Assembly: GCA_958443265.1 (NCBI GenBank)
Contig: CAUCKA010000015.1
Location: 1-30,912, forward strand
Length of the DNA stretch: 30,912 bases
Direction: 5' to 3'
Source: an uncultured Collinsella sp.
GTDB taxonomy: Bacteria > Actinomycetota > Coriobacteriia > Coriobacteriales > Coriobacteriaceae
In this document: piece by piece, positions 8,902 through 15,726 of the stretch
Position numbering within the stretch: position 1 is the stretch's first letter
Layout: each line of letters begins with the position of its first letter
Notes under the pieces: generated by a model
Told to the model about the DNA's origin: nothing
Seen by the model: the letters and a program-made list of their open reading frames with translations, nothing else
Databases searched by the model: none
Position numbers and translations under genes: made by a program

Positions 8902-8930
8902 AGTTTACCCTAGATGCCGGCGATTGCGAA
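8902..8930 (-). promoter_or_regulatory. Possible promoter for the scpA-scpB-rluB... operon
   Basis: On the minus strand TTCGCA (8925-8930) and TAAACT (8902-8907) are 17 bases apart, a weak sigma-A-like pair overlapping the end of the M50 gene. A small hairpin-forming repeat, GACCG/CGGTC around 8878-8896, lies just downstream. The scpA start is about 75 bases away. The boxes match the consensus only partly, so this is tentative. Confidence 0.3.
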
Positions 8931-9593
8931 GTTGAGCAGCCACTCGGCCAGCGGATACACGGTAACGTCGAAATAGCGGCCGATCACGTCGATGCCGGTC
9001 CACATGGGCAGCAGGTATAGCACGATGATAAGGATCGGCATGGCGTATTGCTGCAAGCGATAGTAGTTGGCGAGCGCCTTGCCTTTGAGGAACGGCACGA
9101 TGATCGACGAGCCGTCGAGCGGCGGGATCGGGATGAGGTTAAAGAACGCGAGCGACAAGTTGACAACGATAAAGGTGGCGCCGAAGTTCATGATTTGGGA
9201 TGCCACGGCAAAGGACATGCTGGCGTAGAGGTTGCCGTATGCCGCGTGCATGAGGGCCGCCGCCAGGCACGCGAGTGCGATGTTCGATGCGGGGCCGGCC
9301 GCGCTCACCAGGACCTCGTCGCGCTTGGGGTGCTTGAGGTTGTTGAGGTAGACGGGCACCGGCTTGGCAAAGGCGAACACCGGGCCGCCGGCGGCAAGCA
9401 TAAGCAGCGGCAGGATGATGGTGCCAAACGGGTCGATGTGGTTGAGCGGGTTGAGCGAAACGCGGCCGCGCGAACGCGCCGTCTTGTCGCCGAGCGCCCA
9501 GGCCGCGGCGGCGTGTGCGCTCTCGTGGATCACGATGCCGACGATGACGGCGACGGCGCTGGCGAGCAGGTTCATGAGGTAGCTGCTGGACAT
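8910..9593 (-). CDS. Site-2-protease-type M50 metallopeptidase, membrane-embedded
   Basis: This 227-residue protein has about five or six hydrophobic segments. The zinc-binding HExxH motif is HESAH at residues 23-27 in the first transmembrane helix. The third ligand is in NLIPIPPLDGS (Asp about 160), the NPDG-like motif of M50 proteases. It lacks a PDZ domain and is short, like the YwhC/FtsH-associated Rip-type group, so it would cleave substrates inside the membrane; the substrate is unknown. AGGGGAG lies 4 bases before the ATG. It follows the small membrane protein gene by 9 bases and precedes scpA, a neighbour pairing often seen for this M50 subgroup. Confidence 0.9.
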   Translation of the reverse strand: MSSSYLMNLLASAVAVIVGIVIHESAHAAAAWALGDKTARSRGRVSLNPLNHIDPFGTIILPLLMLAAGGPVFAFAKPVPVYLNNLKHPKRDEVLVSAAGPASNIALACLAAALMHAAYGNLYASMSFAVASQIMNFGATFIVVNLSLAFFNLIPIPPLDGSSIIVPFLKGKALANYYRLQQYAMPILIIVLYLLPMWTGIDVIGRYFDVTVYPLAEWLLNFAIAGI

Positions 9594-9602
9594 GGCGCTC
9601 CC

Positions 9603-9899
9603 CTAGCGGACGCGGCGTGAGGCGCGCGTGAGCAGGTAGTCGGCCACAAACAGGATGACGGCCACGATGGCGTAATCCAGGCGGAACACGCCGCCAAAGG
9701 GCGACGTGATGACGCCGTAGCCGGCGATGGCGCTCGGCAGCGTGCGCGAAAGCTCAACGACAAAGCCAACGATCTGCAGCTTGGCGGTGAGGCCGCTAAA
9801 GCACAGTAGCACGGTCATCGCGCTCATAAAGATGCCGCAGATGCGACAGGCGATGGCGATGATGCTCATCGCCACGGCAGCGGCTTTACGAGAGTTCAC
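9603..9899 (-). CDS. Small hydrophobic membrane protein of unknown function
   Basis: No function is recognised. From a GTG at 9899 the product is 98 residues with two probable transmembrane segments, one near the N-terminus (AIACRICGIFMSAMTVLLCF) and one near the C-terminus (YAIVAVILFVADYLL), and a basic tail (TRASRRVR). The GTG start is preferred because AGAGGAG lies 7 bases upstream; the next ATG, 10 codons in, has no RBS. The start overlaps the ABC-F gene by 14 bases, so translation is probably coupled. The segment VITSPFGGVFRLD between the helices looks conserved in style but was not matched to a family. Confidence 0.75.
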   Translation of the reverse strand: MNSRKAAAVAMSIIAIACRICGIFMSAMTVLLCFSGLTAKLQIVGFVVELSRTLPSAIAGYGVITSPFGGVFRLDYAIVAVILFVADYLLTRASRRVR

Positions 9900-11922
9900 G
9901 CGCGGTCTCCTCTTCGATCTGGGTGGAAAGCTCGAGCCATTCGTCCTCGAGCTTGGGAAGCTCTTGCTTAAGGCCGTTATATTCCCCCAGCGCGGCGTTG
10001 AACTTGTCCTGATCGGCATAAAGCTCTTCGCTTGCCATCAATTCCATAAGCTCGTCATAGCGGGCGCGCTTTTTGTCCAGCTCGGCCTCGATCTTCTTGA
10101 GCTGGTTGCGCACGCCCTTGAGCTTTTTGTTGAGCGCGGCACGGGCCTGGGCCTCGGCGCGCTTTTGTTCCTTGGTCTTTTTGCCTTCGGCCGGCTTGGG
10201 GGCCGCAGCGGGGCTGTTGGCCTGAGCGGCGTTGGCGGGCTTGGTGCTCTTGCTCACCGCTGGCGCGCTCTCCCCCGCCGCCTCGGCGGCGGCGCGGGCT
10301 GCGAGGTCTTCGCGCTTGTAGAGGTAATAGTCGTAGTCGCCGTCGTAGACCGTGACTTTGCCGTCGCGGATGTCGATGATGCGGTTTGCCACGGCGCGTA
10401 CCAGGTGCTCGTCGTGGCTGATCAGCACGATGGTGCCGGGGAAGTTTTGCAGGGCGTACTCGAGCATGTCCACCGAGTCGATATCCAGGTGGTTGGTGGG
10501 CTCGTCCAGGCACAGGAGCGCCTCGGGGGCCACAAGCATTTTGGCGAGCGCCAGGCGCGCCTTTTCGCCGCCGGAGAGGACGCGGACCTGCTTTTCGATG
10601 GAATCGTTATCGCTAAACAGGAAGGCGCCCAGCAGGCTGCGCTGCTGCGGCACGGTCCACTTGGGCGTGACGGTGTCGATTTCTTGCAGGACGGTGTTGG
10701 ACTCGGTCATGCCTTCGAGCGCGTGCTGGGCATAGTAGGCCACGCCCACGTTGGTGCCCAGGTCGCGGGTGCCGGTGGTGGGCGGCTCAAGGCCGGCGAG
10801 GATCTTCATGAGGGTAGACTTACCGGCGCCGTTGGGGCCGACGAGCGCCACGTGCTCGCCGCGGTAGAGTTTGAGGTCAATATCGCTGTAGATGTGCTTG
10901 TTGCCGTAGGACTTGGACACGCCTCCGAGGCTCACGACCATATCGCCGAAGCGTGGCGGGTCGGGGAACTTAAAGTCGATGTGCTTGTGGCCTTCGGGCA
11001 GGATGACGAGCTCCTTTTTGATCTGCTCGATCTTGCGGATGCGCTCCTGCGCCTGGGCGGCCTTGGTGGGCTTGTAGCGAAACTTGTCGACGAAGACCTG
11101 CATGTGGGCGATATCGCGCTCCTGGGCGGCACGCTTGGCGCGCATCTGCTCCAGGTTGTCCTCGCGCTGCTTGAGGTAGCTGCTGTAGTTTCCGGTGTAG
11201 GTGGTCACGCGGCGGTTCTCGAGTGCGGCGACGTGGTCGACGCAGGCGTCCATGAAGGCGCGGTCGTGGCTGACGATGAGGACGGCGCCGTCGTAGTTTG
11301 CGATAAAGCCGCGCAGCCACTGTACGCTTTCGAGATCCAAGTGGTTGGTGGGCTCGTCCAGAAGCAGCAGGTCGGGGTGGCGCAGGAAGAGCTTAGCCAG
11401 CGCGATGCGCATCTGCCAGCCGCCCGAGAACTCGGAACACGGGCGCTCAAAGTCGGTGACCTTAAAGCCGAGGCCGGACAGGATCTTGCGGGCGTTACTC
11501 TCGAGCTCGTAGCCACCCAAGTGCTCAAAGCGGTCCTGGACCTGGCCGTACTCGTTAAGGAGTGCGTCGACGTCCTTGCCCTGCTCGGAGAGCTCGGTGA
11601 TTTGGGCCTGCAGCTCGTTGGCGCGCTCGCCCATGCGACGTATTTCCTTGGCCGCCGCCATGACCTCGGCGAGGATGGTGGTGTCCTTTTGCTCCAGGTT
11701 GGTTTCTTGCTCGAGGTAGCCCACCTGGCAATCCTTGGCGTACTGGACCTGGCCGGCGTCGGGGCTGTCGATGCCCATGATGATCTTGAGCATGGTGGTT
11801 TTGCCGGCGCCGTTGGGTCCCACGAGCGCGAAGCGCTCGCCGGGGTTGATCTGGAAGGACGCGCCGCTAAAGAGGACGCGCGCGCCGAAGCTTTTTTCGA
11901 TCTTGTCGACCAGGAGGATCAT
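9886..11922 (-). CDS. ABC-F family ATP-binding protein (translation factor type)
   Basis: This 678-residue protein has two ABC cassettes and no membrane domain. The Walker A motifs are GPNGAGKTT (from residue 35) and GPNGAGKST, the signatures are FSGGWQMRIALAKLF and LSGGEKARLALAKML, and both cassettes have LLLDEPTNHLDL-type Walker B segments. The linker between them carries the basic, helical YKPTKAAQAQERIRKIEQ typical of the ABC-F P-site tRNA interaction motif. An Ala/Lys-rich region and a C-terminal coiled coil (about residues 590-678) follow. Members act on the ribosome, either as general translation factors (Uup/YdiF) or as antibiotic protection proteins; the housekeeping place in the operon favours the former. 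AAAGGCGG lies 4 bases before the start. Confidence 0.93.
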   Translation of the reverse strand: MILLVDKIEKSFGARVLFSGASFQINPGERFALVGPNGAGKTTMLKIIMGIDSPDAGQVQYAKDCQVGYLEQETNLEQKDTTILAEVMAAAKEIRRMGERANELQAQITELSEQGKDVDALLNEYGQVQDRFEHLGGYELESNARKILSGLGFKVTDFERPCSEFSGGWQMRIALAKLFLRHPDLLLLDEPTNHLDLESVQWLRGFIANYDGAVLIVSHDRAFMDACVDHVAALENRRVTTYTGNYSSYLKQREDNLEQMRAKRAAQERDIAHMQVFVDKFRYKPTKAAQAQERIRKIEQIKKELVILPEGHKHIDFKFPDPPRFGDMVVSLGGVSKSYGNKHIYSDIDLKLYRGEHVALVGPNGAGKSTLMKILAGLEPPTTGTRDLGTNVGVAYYAQHALEGMTESNTVLQEIDTVTPKWTVPQQRSLLGAFLFSDNDSIEKQVRVLSGGEKARLALAKMLVAPEALLCLDEPTNHLDIDSVDMLEYALQNFPGTIVLISHDEHLVRAVANRIIDIRDGKVTVYDGDYDYYLYKREDLAARAAAEAAGESAPAVSKSTKPANAAQANSPAAAPKPAEGKKTKEQKRAEAQARAALNKKLKGVRNQLKKIEAELDKKRARYDELMELMASEELYADQDKFNAALGEYNGLKQELPKLEDEWLELSTQIEEETARELS

Positions 11923-11953
11923 GGTGCCGCCTTTGACCTTGTGTGCCTATATG

Positions 11954-11981
11954 AAAAAAGGCCCCAACTTGCGTTGGAGCC
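11954..11981 (-). terminator. Rho-independent terminator of tRNA-Ala copy 1
   Basis: On the minus strand GGCTCCAAC and GTTGGGGCC form a 9-pair stem (one G-T pair) around a GCAA loop, followed by six T. It lies 17 bases after the tRNA and just before the ABC-F gene, so it separates the tRNA from the operon. Confidence 0.88.
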
Positions 11982-11997
11982 TTCTTCAATGCTCGGG

Positions 11998-12070
11998 TGG
12001 AGACGAGGGGGATCGAACCCCTGACCTCTTGACTGCCAGTCAAGCGCTCTCCCAGCTGAGCTACGCCCCC
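11998..12070 (-). tRNA. tRNA-Ala(GGC), copy 1
   Basis: The 73-base cloverleaf begins GGGGGCGTAGCTCAGC and has the anticodon loop CTGGCAG, giving GGC. The acceptor has the G3-U70 pair that identifies alanine tRNAs. The discriminator is A73, followed by CCC, so the final A of CCA is not encoded. Confidence 0.97.
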
Positions 12071-12082
12071 GTGCGAAGAAGT

Positions 12083-12111
12083 ACTATACGGGAACACCGG
12101 CGACGATGCAA
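12083..12111 (-). promoter_or_regulatory. Promoter of tRNA-Ala copy 1
   Basis: TTGCAT (12106-12111) and TATAGT (12083-12088) on the minus strand are exactly 17 bases apart, with the mature tRNA starting 12 bases after the -10 box. The same pair is kept in copy 2. Confidence 0.75.
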
Positions 12112-12208
12112 GGACAATTTTGGAAAAACTTCTGCGGGGGCGGTGTGGCGGTGCCCGGCAGCCGCTCGGGGCGCCCGGAAGCGGGCAAGACGGCCTCCTA
12201 TCGACTGC

Positions 12209-12251
12209 AAGGACAAAGGCGAACGCCTGATTCTCCTGGTCGACAAGATCG
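12209..12251 (+). repeat. Inverted partial copy of the ABC-F translation start region
   Basis: These 43 bases match the ABC-F start region (11898-11940, minus strand) at about 36 positions, including an unbroken CTCCTGGTCGACAAGATCG. The RBS-like AAAGGCG is kept but the ATG is changed to CTG, and similarity stops after the match. It encodes nothing by itself and seems to be debris from a duplication or inversion. Confidence 0.7.
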
Positions 12252-12255
12252 TGCG

Positions 12256-12284
12256 TTGAACGACCATCGCGTGCATGGTAGTAT
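12256..12284 (+). promoter_or_regulatory. Promoter of the tRNA(CAU) gene
   Basis: TTGAAC (12256-12261) and TAGTAT (12279-12284) are 17 bases apart. The tRNA starts about 60 bases downstream, so the transcript has a longer leader than the neighbouring tRNA-Ala genes and includes a 12-codon reading frame. Confidence 0.6.
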
Positions 12285-12306
12285 TCTTCCTCGTGGTGAG
12301 AAACTA

Positions 12307-12345
12307 ATGCAAATGGATAGCCGCCATTACTATCGCAGCCACTAA
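12307..12345 (+). CDS. Possible 12-residue leader peptide before the tRNA(CAU)
   Basis: An ATG with GGTGAG 6 bases upstream opens the frame MQMDSRHYYRSH, ending at TAA 6 bases before the tRNA. It is too short to judge by composition and could be chance. No family is recognised. Confidence 0.2.
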   Translation: MQMDSRHYYRSH

Positions 12346-12351
12346 CTACAA

Positions 12352-12427
12352 GGGCTCTTGGCGCAACGGTTAGCGCAGGGGACTCATAATCCCTGGGTTC
12401 TGGGTTCGAATCCCGGAGGGCCCACCA
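12352..12427 (+). tRNA. tRNA with anticodon CAU (elongator Met or Ile2)
   Basis: The 76-base gene starts GGGCTCTTGGCGCAAC and ends in an encoded CCA. The anticodon loop is CTCATAA. The first pair is G1-C72 and the anticodon stem lacks the three G-C pairs of initiator tRNA, so it is not fMet. The GGGGA/TCCCT stem resembles Ile2 tRNAs, whose C34 is turned into lysidine by TilS, but elongator Met is equally possible. Confidence 0.93.
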
Positions 12428-12439
12428 GAATTTCCAAAA

Positions 12440-12472
12440 GGTCAGACACCATCTCTGGCCTTCTTTCTTTTA
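12440..12472 (+). terminator. Terminator of the tRNA(CAU) gene
   Basis: GGTCAGA and TCTGGCC form a 7-pair stem with a 7-base loop, followed by a T-rich tract (TTCTTTCTTTT). It starts 13 bases after the tRNA. Confidence 0.75.
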
Positions 12473-12498
12473 TATAGCTTAAATTGTGTGCCTATATG

Positions 12499-12526
12499 AA
12501 AAAAAGCCCCAACTTGCGTTGGAGCC
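12499..12526 (-). terminator. Rho-independent terminator of tRNA-Ala copy 2
   Basis: The hairpin is the same as in copy 1, but the outermost pair is lost by a G-to-A change on the plus strand, which also lengthens the T run to seven. Confidence 0.85.
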
Positions 12527-12542
12527 TTCTTCAATGCTCGGG

Positions 12543-12615
12543 TGGAGACGAGGGGGATCGAACCCCTGACCTCTTGACTGCCAGTCAAGCGCTCTCCCAG
12601 CTGAGCTACGCCCCC
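12543..12615 (-). tRNA. tRNA-Ala(GGC), copy 2
   Basis: The sequence is identical to copy 1: anticodon GGC, the G3-U70 pair, and no complete encoded CCA. Confidence 0.97.
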
Positions 12616-12627
12616 GTGCGAAGAAGA

Positions 12628-12656
12628 ACTATACGGGAACACCGGCGGCGATGCAA
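12628..12656 (-). promoter_or_regulatory. Promoter of tRNA-Ala copy 2
   Basis: TTGCAT (12651-12656) and TATAGT (12628-12633) are 17 bases apart on the minus strand, as in copy 1. Confidence 0.75.
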
Positions 12657-12887
12657 GGACAATTTTAGAAAAACTTTCCGCGACGGTATGAGATGAGGTT
12701 ACAAATCTACTAATAGCCAAGAGCTAATAAAGCCGCAAAGTGTTACACCTCTGCAACAGTTTGAAACACTTATACACGCTTGCATTAAAAACGTAAACCA
12801 TAGTTACATTTAGTCTATGAGACCCGAGGTACAAAACTTTTAGTTAGGTGATTTTATACATTTGTAGGAATTGTGAAGGGGTCATAT

Positions 12888-12959
12888 TCAATAAAAAAGG
12901 AGGCCCCATTTTAATAAAGTTGCAAAATTTGGTGTCACTTTTGGTGTCACCCTTGGTGG
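12888..12959 (-). pseudogene. Integrase-like C-terminal tail remnant next to tRNA-Val
   Basis: One minus-strand frame reads RVTPKVTPNFATLLKW and a few more residues before a TGA at 12888-12890. From memory such Val-Thr-Pro repeats are a style seen at the C-termini of tyrosine recombinases of tRNA-targeting elements, but no family was confirmed. The frame has no start, because upstream it runs into the poly-T of the tRNA-Val terminator. The 215 bases between here and the tRNA-Ala repeat hold nothing else that I can support. Confidence 0.35.
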
Positions 12960-12960
12960 C

Positions 12961-12996
12961 AAAAACAAAAAGGCCAGAGGCTTAATACCTCTGACC
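12961..12996 (-). terminator. Terminator of tRNA-Val
   Basis: GGTCAGAGG and CCTCTGGCC form a 9-pair stem (one T-G pair) around a 7-base loop on the minus strand, followed by TTTTTGTTTTT. It starts 11 bases after the tRNA. Confidence 0.88.
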
Positions 12997-13007
12997 TGCG
13001 CTTTTGA

Positions 13008-13082
13008 TGGTGGGCGATACAAGATTCGAACTTGTGACCCCATCCGTGTGAAGGATATGCTCTACCCCTGAGCCAATCGCCC
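13008..13082 (-). tRNA. tRNA-Val(CAC)
   Basis: The 75-base gene starts GGGCGATTGGCTCAGG, has the anticodon loop TTCACAC (anticodon CAC) and a perfectly paired acceptor stem, and encodes CCA. Confidence 0.95.
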
Positions 13083-13102
13083 GTCGCCTTTCGGCAAAAG
13101 AG

Positions 13103-13132
13103 ATACTATCATAGCCGCGCGTGGTTTACCAA
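13103..13132 (-). promoter_or_regulatory. Promoter of tRNA-Val
   Basis: TTGGTA (13127-13132) and TAGTAT (13103-13108) are 18 bases apart on the minus strand, about 20 bases before the tRNA. Confidence 0.6.
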
Positions 13133-13220
13133 GAACTTTTTCCCCTCGATTTTAAATTCGTGGGCGCTGGCTGCTCTGGCGCGGTCCAGATTAACAGCAA
13201 ACCCGCAGCTCAAGGAGCCT

Positions 13221-14009
13221 TTACCGCTTTATCCACGAGGTCTCAGGGCGGCAGATAAGACGCGCGTTGTTGTAGGCCATCTCGAGCGTGAGGCAGGTGC
13301 GCGCGGCGTAGAATCCGCCCTCGCGTTGGATTGTCAGCGCCAGCTCGGGCTTGTCGCCGGTCAGGCACAGCGGCAGAAGCAGTTGAATCCGTCCACCGTA
13401 GAACTGTGGCACGGCGAGCGTGTAGTTGGCGGCGGCGCGGCGGGCGGCCTCGACGACGGCGCCCTCAAAGGCGCGGCGCAGTAGCAGCGAGTTTCCCTCC
13501 CCCATCAGACTGGCGGGGATGCGCGTGAGGTTTTCCTCGTCGCCCAGGATGTGGTCGATGTTGGAGCGGATTGGCAAGCGGTAGTCAAAGACCAGCTCGG
13601 AGGGGTCCTCGGCAAAGCGGACACGGCACGGCAGGTACTCAAACGAGACCAGCATGGGGTCGCTTTCCCTAAAGAAGCCCTTCAAAAACCAGCGTTGGTG
13701 TGCGTCGGGCTTGGTGTTGGGCTCAAACAGGCCGTAGATGGTCTCGTAGCGGCGCGTGTACAGGCCGGTGTTGAACAGGCAACGGTCGTCGTCGAACACC
13801 AGCGGCAGGTTGGACGGCGCGGTCTGGTTCACGTCGCGCTCGGTCAGAAATACCGCGCGGCTAAACGAGAACGACAGGTAGTTTTTGAGGATGCGGTTGC
13901 TGGGGCCCCAGTCCTCGGGATCGGCGAGGTCTACCAGGCGGTCGTAGCTGGGCTCGGGGCAAAACGCAAAGTCGTAGACATTGCTGCACAGGGTGCCGGG
14001 GATCTCCAT
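13221..14009 (-). CDS. DUF3825 domain protein
   Basis: The 262-residue protein fits the DUF3825 family, with HQRWFLKGFFRESDP (about residues 104-118) as its most recognisable block, followed by a C-terminal half with VPQFYGGRIQLLLPLCL and a Tyr/Asn-rich end. In other proteins this domain is sometimes joined to RNA-related modules such as NYN nuclease or OST-HTH domains, so a role in nucleic acid handling is possible but unproven. No good RBS is seen before the ATG at 14009. It is the first gene past the tRNA cluster, in opposite orientation to the AlbA_2 gene, and its GC-rich codon use still looks like the core genome. Confidence 0.75.
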   Translation of the reverse strand: MEIPGTLCSNVYDFAFCPEPSYDRLVDLADPEDWGPSNRILKNYLSFSFSRAVFLTERDVNQTAPSNLPLVFDDDRCLFNTGLYTRRYETIYGLFEPNTKPDAHQRWFLKGFFRESDPMLVSFEYLPCRVRFAEDPSELVFDYRLPIRSNIDHILGDEENLTRIPASLMGEGNSLLLRRAFEGAVVEAARRAAANYTLAVPQFYGGRIQLLLPLCLTGDKPELALTIQREGGFYAARTCLTLEMAYNNARLICRPETSWIKR

Positions 14010-14191
14010 GTGGCGTCCAATCCAATTGATAGCTGGCGTGCGGATGGTTTGATTCTATACGGGCGGCGTCTCCTTGAGGAGCACAGCACAATTGAGCCTA
14101 AGCTTATGCGCGAGCTCCTCAAATCGACAAAGTCTCTACCTGCTGTTTCATTGCTTGAAAAGGGCGGTGCGCCTCTGCTTTGGGAAGCATA

Positions 14192-14238
14192 ATTCTAACC
14201 ATTTTGCTAACCACCATGGTTAGCAAAATGGTTAGAAT
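14192..14238. promoter_or_regulatory. 22-base perfect palindrome upstream of the AlbA_2 regulator, probable operator
   Basis: Arms 14192-14213 and 14217-14238 are perfect inverted repeats around CCA. Each arm holds two TAACCA half-sites about 11 bases apart, so four repeats are arranged in mirror symmetry. The element ends 31 bases before the ATG at 14270, where a promoter is expected, and the right arm contains TAGAAT, a possible -10 box. No T tract follows, so a terminator is unlikely. Control by the gene's own winged helix is a reasonable guess. Confidence 0.65.
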
Positions 14239-14269
14239 ATGGGCAGAATAGAATCGGAAGGCGGACAGC

Positions 14270-15595
14270 ATGAAATTCCAGGAAACAGAGACAATCGAGC
14301 TGAAGGCCATTGCGCAGAACGGCATCAAGAAGGAGATCGTCGCATTTGCGAACTGCGGCGGCGGCACGGTCTACGTTGGCGTCGCCGACGACGGCGCCGT
14401 GCCGGGCGTCGAGGACGCGGATGCGTGCGCCCTGCAGGTCTCCAACATGGTGAGAGACGCCGTGAAGCCAGACGTCACCATGTTTGTCAGCTATAAAACG
14501 CTCGACTGCGACGGGAAGGCGGTCGTGGCCGTCAAGGTCCAGCGCGGCACGAACCGCCCCTACTACCTAGCGAAGAAGGGCCTGCGCCCCGAGGGTGTCT
14601 ACGTGCGGCAGGGGTACTCCTCCGTCCCGGCGACCGATGCTGCCATCCGGCAGATGATCAAAGAGACTGACGGCGACAGCTTTGAGGACATGCGCTCCCT
14701 CGACCAAGCGCTCACCTTCGAGTCGACGAAAGGGGAATTCGAGACACGAAAGATCCCCTTCGGCGCGCCGCAGATGCAGGCCCTGAATATAACCTCATCG
14801 GACGGTCTCTACACAAACCTCGGCCTGCTCCTGTCCGACCAGTGCCCGCATACCGTAAAAGCGGCCGTTTTCGAGGGGACGGACCCGAGTGTGTTCAATG
14901 ATCGCCGGGAGTTCTCCGGGTCCCTCATGCAGCAGCTCGACGAGGTCTACGACTACATCGACTTCCACAACCAGACCCATGCCACTTACCAAAAGCTGCT
15001 GCGCGTCGACACCCGGGACTACCCGGAGGTCGCCGTGCGCGAGGCCTTGCTGAACTCGATCGTGCACAGGGACTACTCCTTCCGCACCAGCACGCTGATC
15101 AGCGTCTACGACGACAGGATCGAGTTCGTGTCAGTCGGCGGCCTTCTGCCCGGCTTTGAGCTGGAGGATTTGATGATGGGCGTCTCCGCCTGCCGGAACC
15201 CGCATCTCGCCAACGTCTTCTACCGCCTGCAGCTCATCGAGGCATACGGCACGGGGATGAGGAAGATCATGGGGGCCTACGCGGGTGCGGCCTCTCAGCC
15301 GCAAATCATGGCCACGAACAACGCATTCAAAATCGTCCTGCCCAACACGAACTTCGCAGCAACGGCAGCGGAAACGCCCACGGCAAACAGCAAGGAGGCG
15401 CCCGCTGCTTCCTATTCCCGAGAGGACGAGATCCTGCGGTTCTTGGCAGAGCACCCCTCAATCACCCGAAAGGAAGCGCAGACGTTGCTCGGGATCGGCC
15501 AGTCCACGGCCGGCCGCATATTGAAAGAGATGGTGGATAAGGGGCAAATCGCAAGACACGGCGGAGGCCGCACCTTGCGATACGAATTGGCGTAA
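14270..15595 (+). CDS. Schlafen/AlbA_2-type ATP-binding transcriptional regulator
   Basis: This 441-residue protein begins with an AlbA_2 (Schlafen) domain: TIELKA near residue 9, FANCGGGTVYVGVADDG around 26-42, and RPEGVYVRQGYSSVPA near 110. A GHKL-like ATP-binding segment follows (VAVREALLNSIVHRDYS about 257-273, DRIEFVSVGGLLPG). Residues 385-441 are a winged helix with ITRKEAQTLLGIGQSTAGRI. This domain order is common in accessory-region regulators and RecG-like helicase relatives. A run with AAETPTANSKEAPAA links to the helix-turn-helix. The start at 14270 has GGAAGG about 10 bases upstream and follows the palindrome. Target genes are not visible. Confidence 0.85.
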   Translation: MKFQETETIELKAIAQNGIKKEIVAFANCGGGTVYVGVADDGAVPGVEDADACALQVSNMVRDAVKPDVTMFVSYKTLDCDGKAVVAVKVQRGTNRPYYLAKKGLRPEGVYVRQGYSSVPATDAAIRQMIKETDGDSFEDMRSLDQALTFESTKGEFETRKIPFGAPQMQALNITSSDGLYTNLGLLLSDQCPHTVKAAVFEGTDPSVFNDRREFSGSLMQQLDEVYDYIDFHNQTHATYQKLLRVDTRDYPEVAVREALLNSIVHRDYSFRTSTLISVYDDRIEFVSVGGLLPGFELEDLMMGVSACRNPHLANVFYRLQLIEAYGTGMRKIMGAYAGAASQPQIMATNNAFKIVLPNTNFAATAAETPTANSKEAPAASYSREDEILRFLAEHPSITRKEAQTLLGIGQSTAGRILKEMVDKGQIARHGGGRTLRYELA

Positions 15596-15726
15596 TGATG
15601 TGTCTCTGAGGCAATTGTCCACTTTGCCTTCTGGTCAAGAGCAATTGGCTAACGGGCGAGTTGGGGCTCTTATGCCGAGTTCACGATTTAGGCAGGAGAA
15701 CCTGTGCCCGCGAGATTAATTGCGCC

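Larger units (their letters stand above)
11939..12131. repeat. Direct repeat, copy 1, carrying a complete tRNA-Ala transcription unit
   Basis: This 193-base stretch recurs at 12484-12676 with four mismatches that I can count (positions 11960, 12082, 12103 and 12122). It covers the promoter, tRNA-Ala(GGC) and terminator. Sequences outside the limits differ at once. The offset between copies is 545 bases, with a tRNA(CAU) gene between them. Confidence 0.95.
12484..12676. repeat. Direct repeat, copy 2, carrying a complete tRNA-Ala transcription unit
   Basis: This is the partner of 11939-12131, with the tRNA sequence itself identical. One mismatch replaces a stem base of the terminator by A, and one lies between the -10 box and the tRNA. 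Confidence 0.95.

Noticed and set aside
9727..12024. A 765-codon open frame on the plus strand opposite the ABC-F gene
   Set aside because: It is antisense to a clear ABC-F gene, has no RBS or protein-like character, and results from GC-rich codon use that removes stops from the opposite strand.
12442..12720. A minus-strand frame with HGGVAQLGERLTGSQEVRGS
   Set aside because: This is the well-known false translation of tRNA-Ala sequence. The same peptide arises from copy 1 at 11867-12097.
13551..14192. A plus-strand frame running opposite the DUF3825 gene to the palindrome
   Set aside because: Most of it is antisense; only the last 30 codons lie outside the gene and they match nothing that I know.
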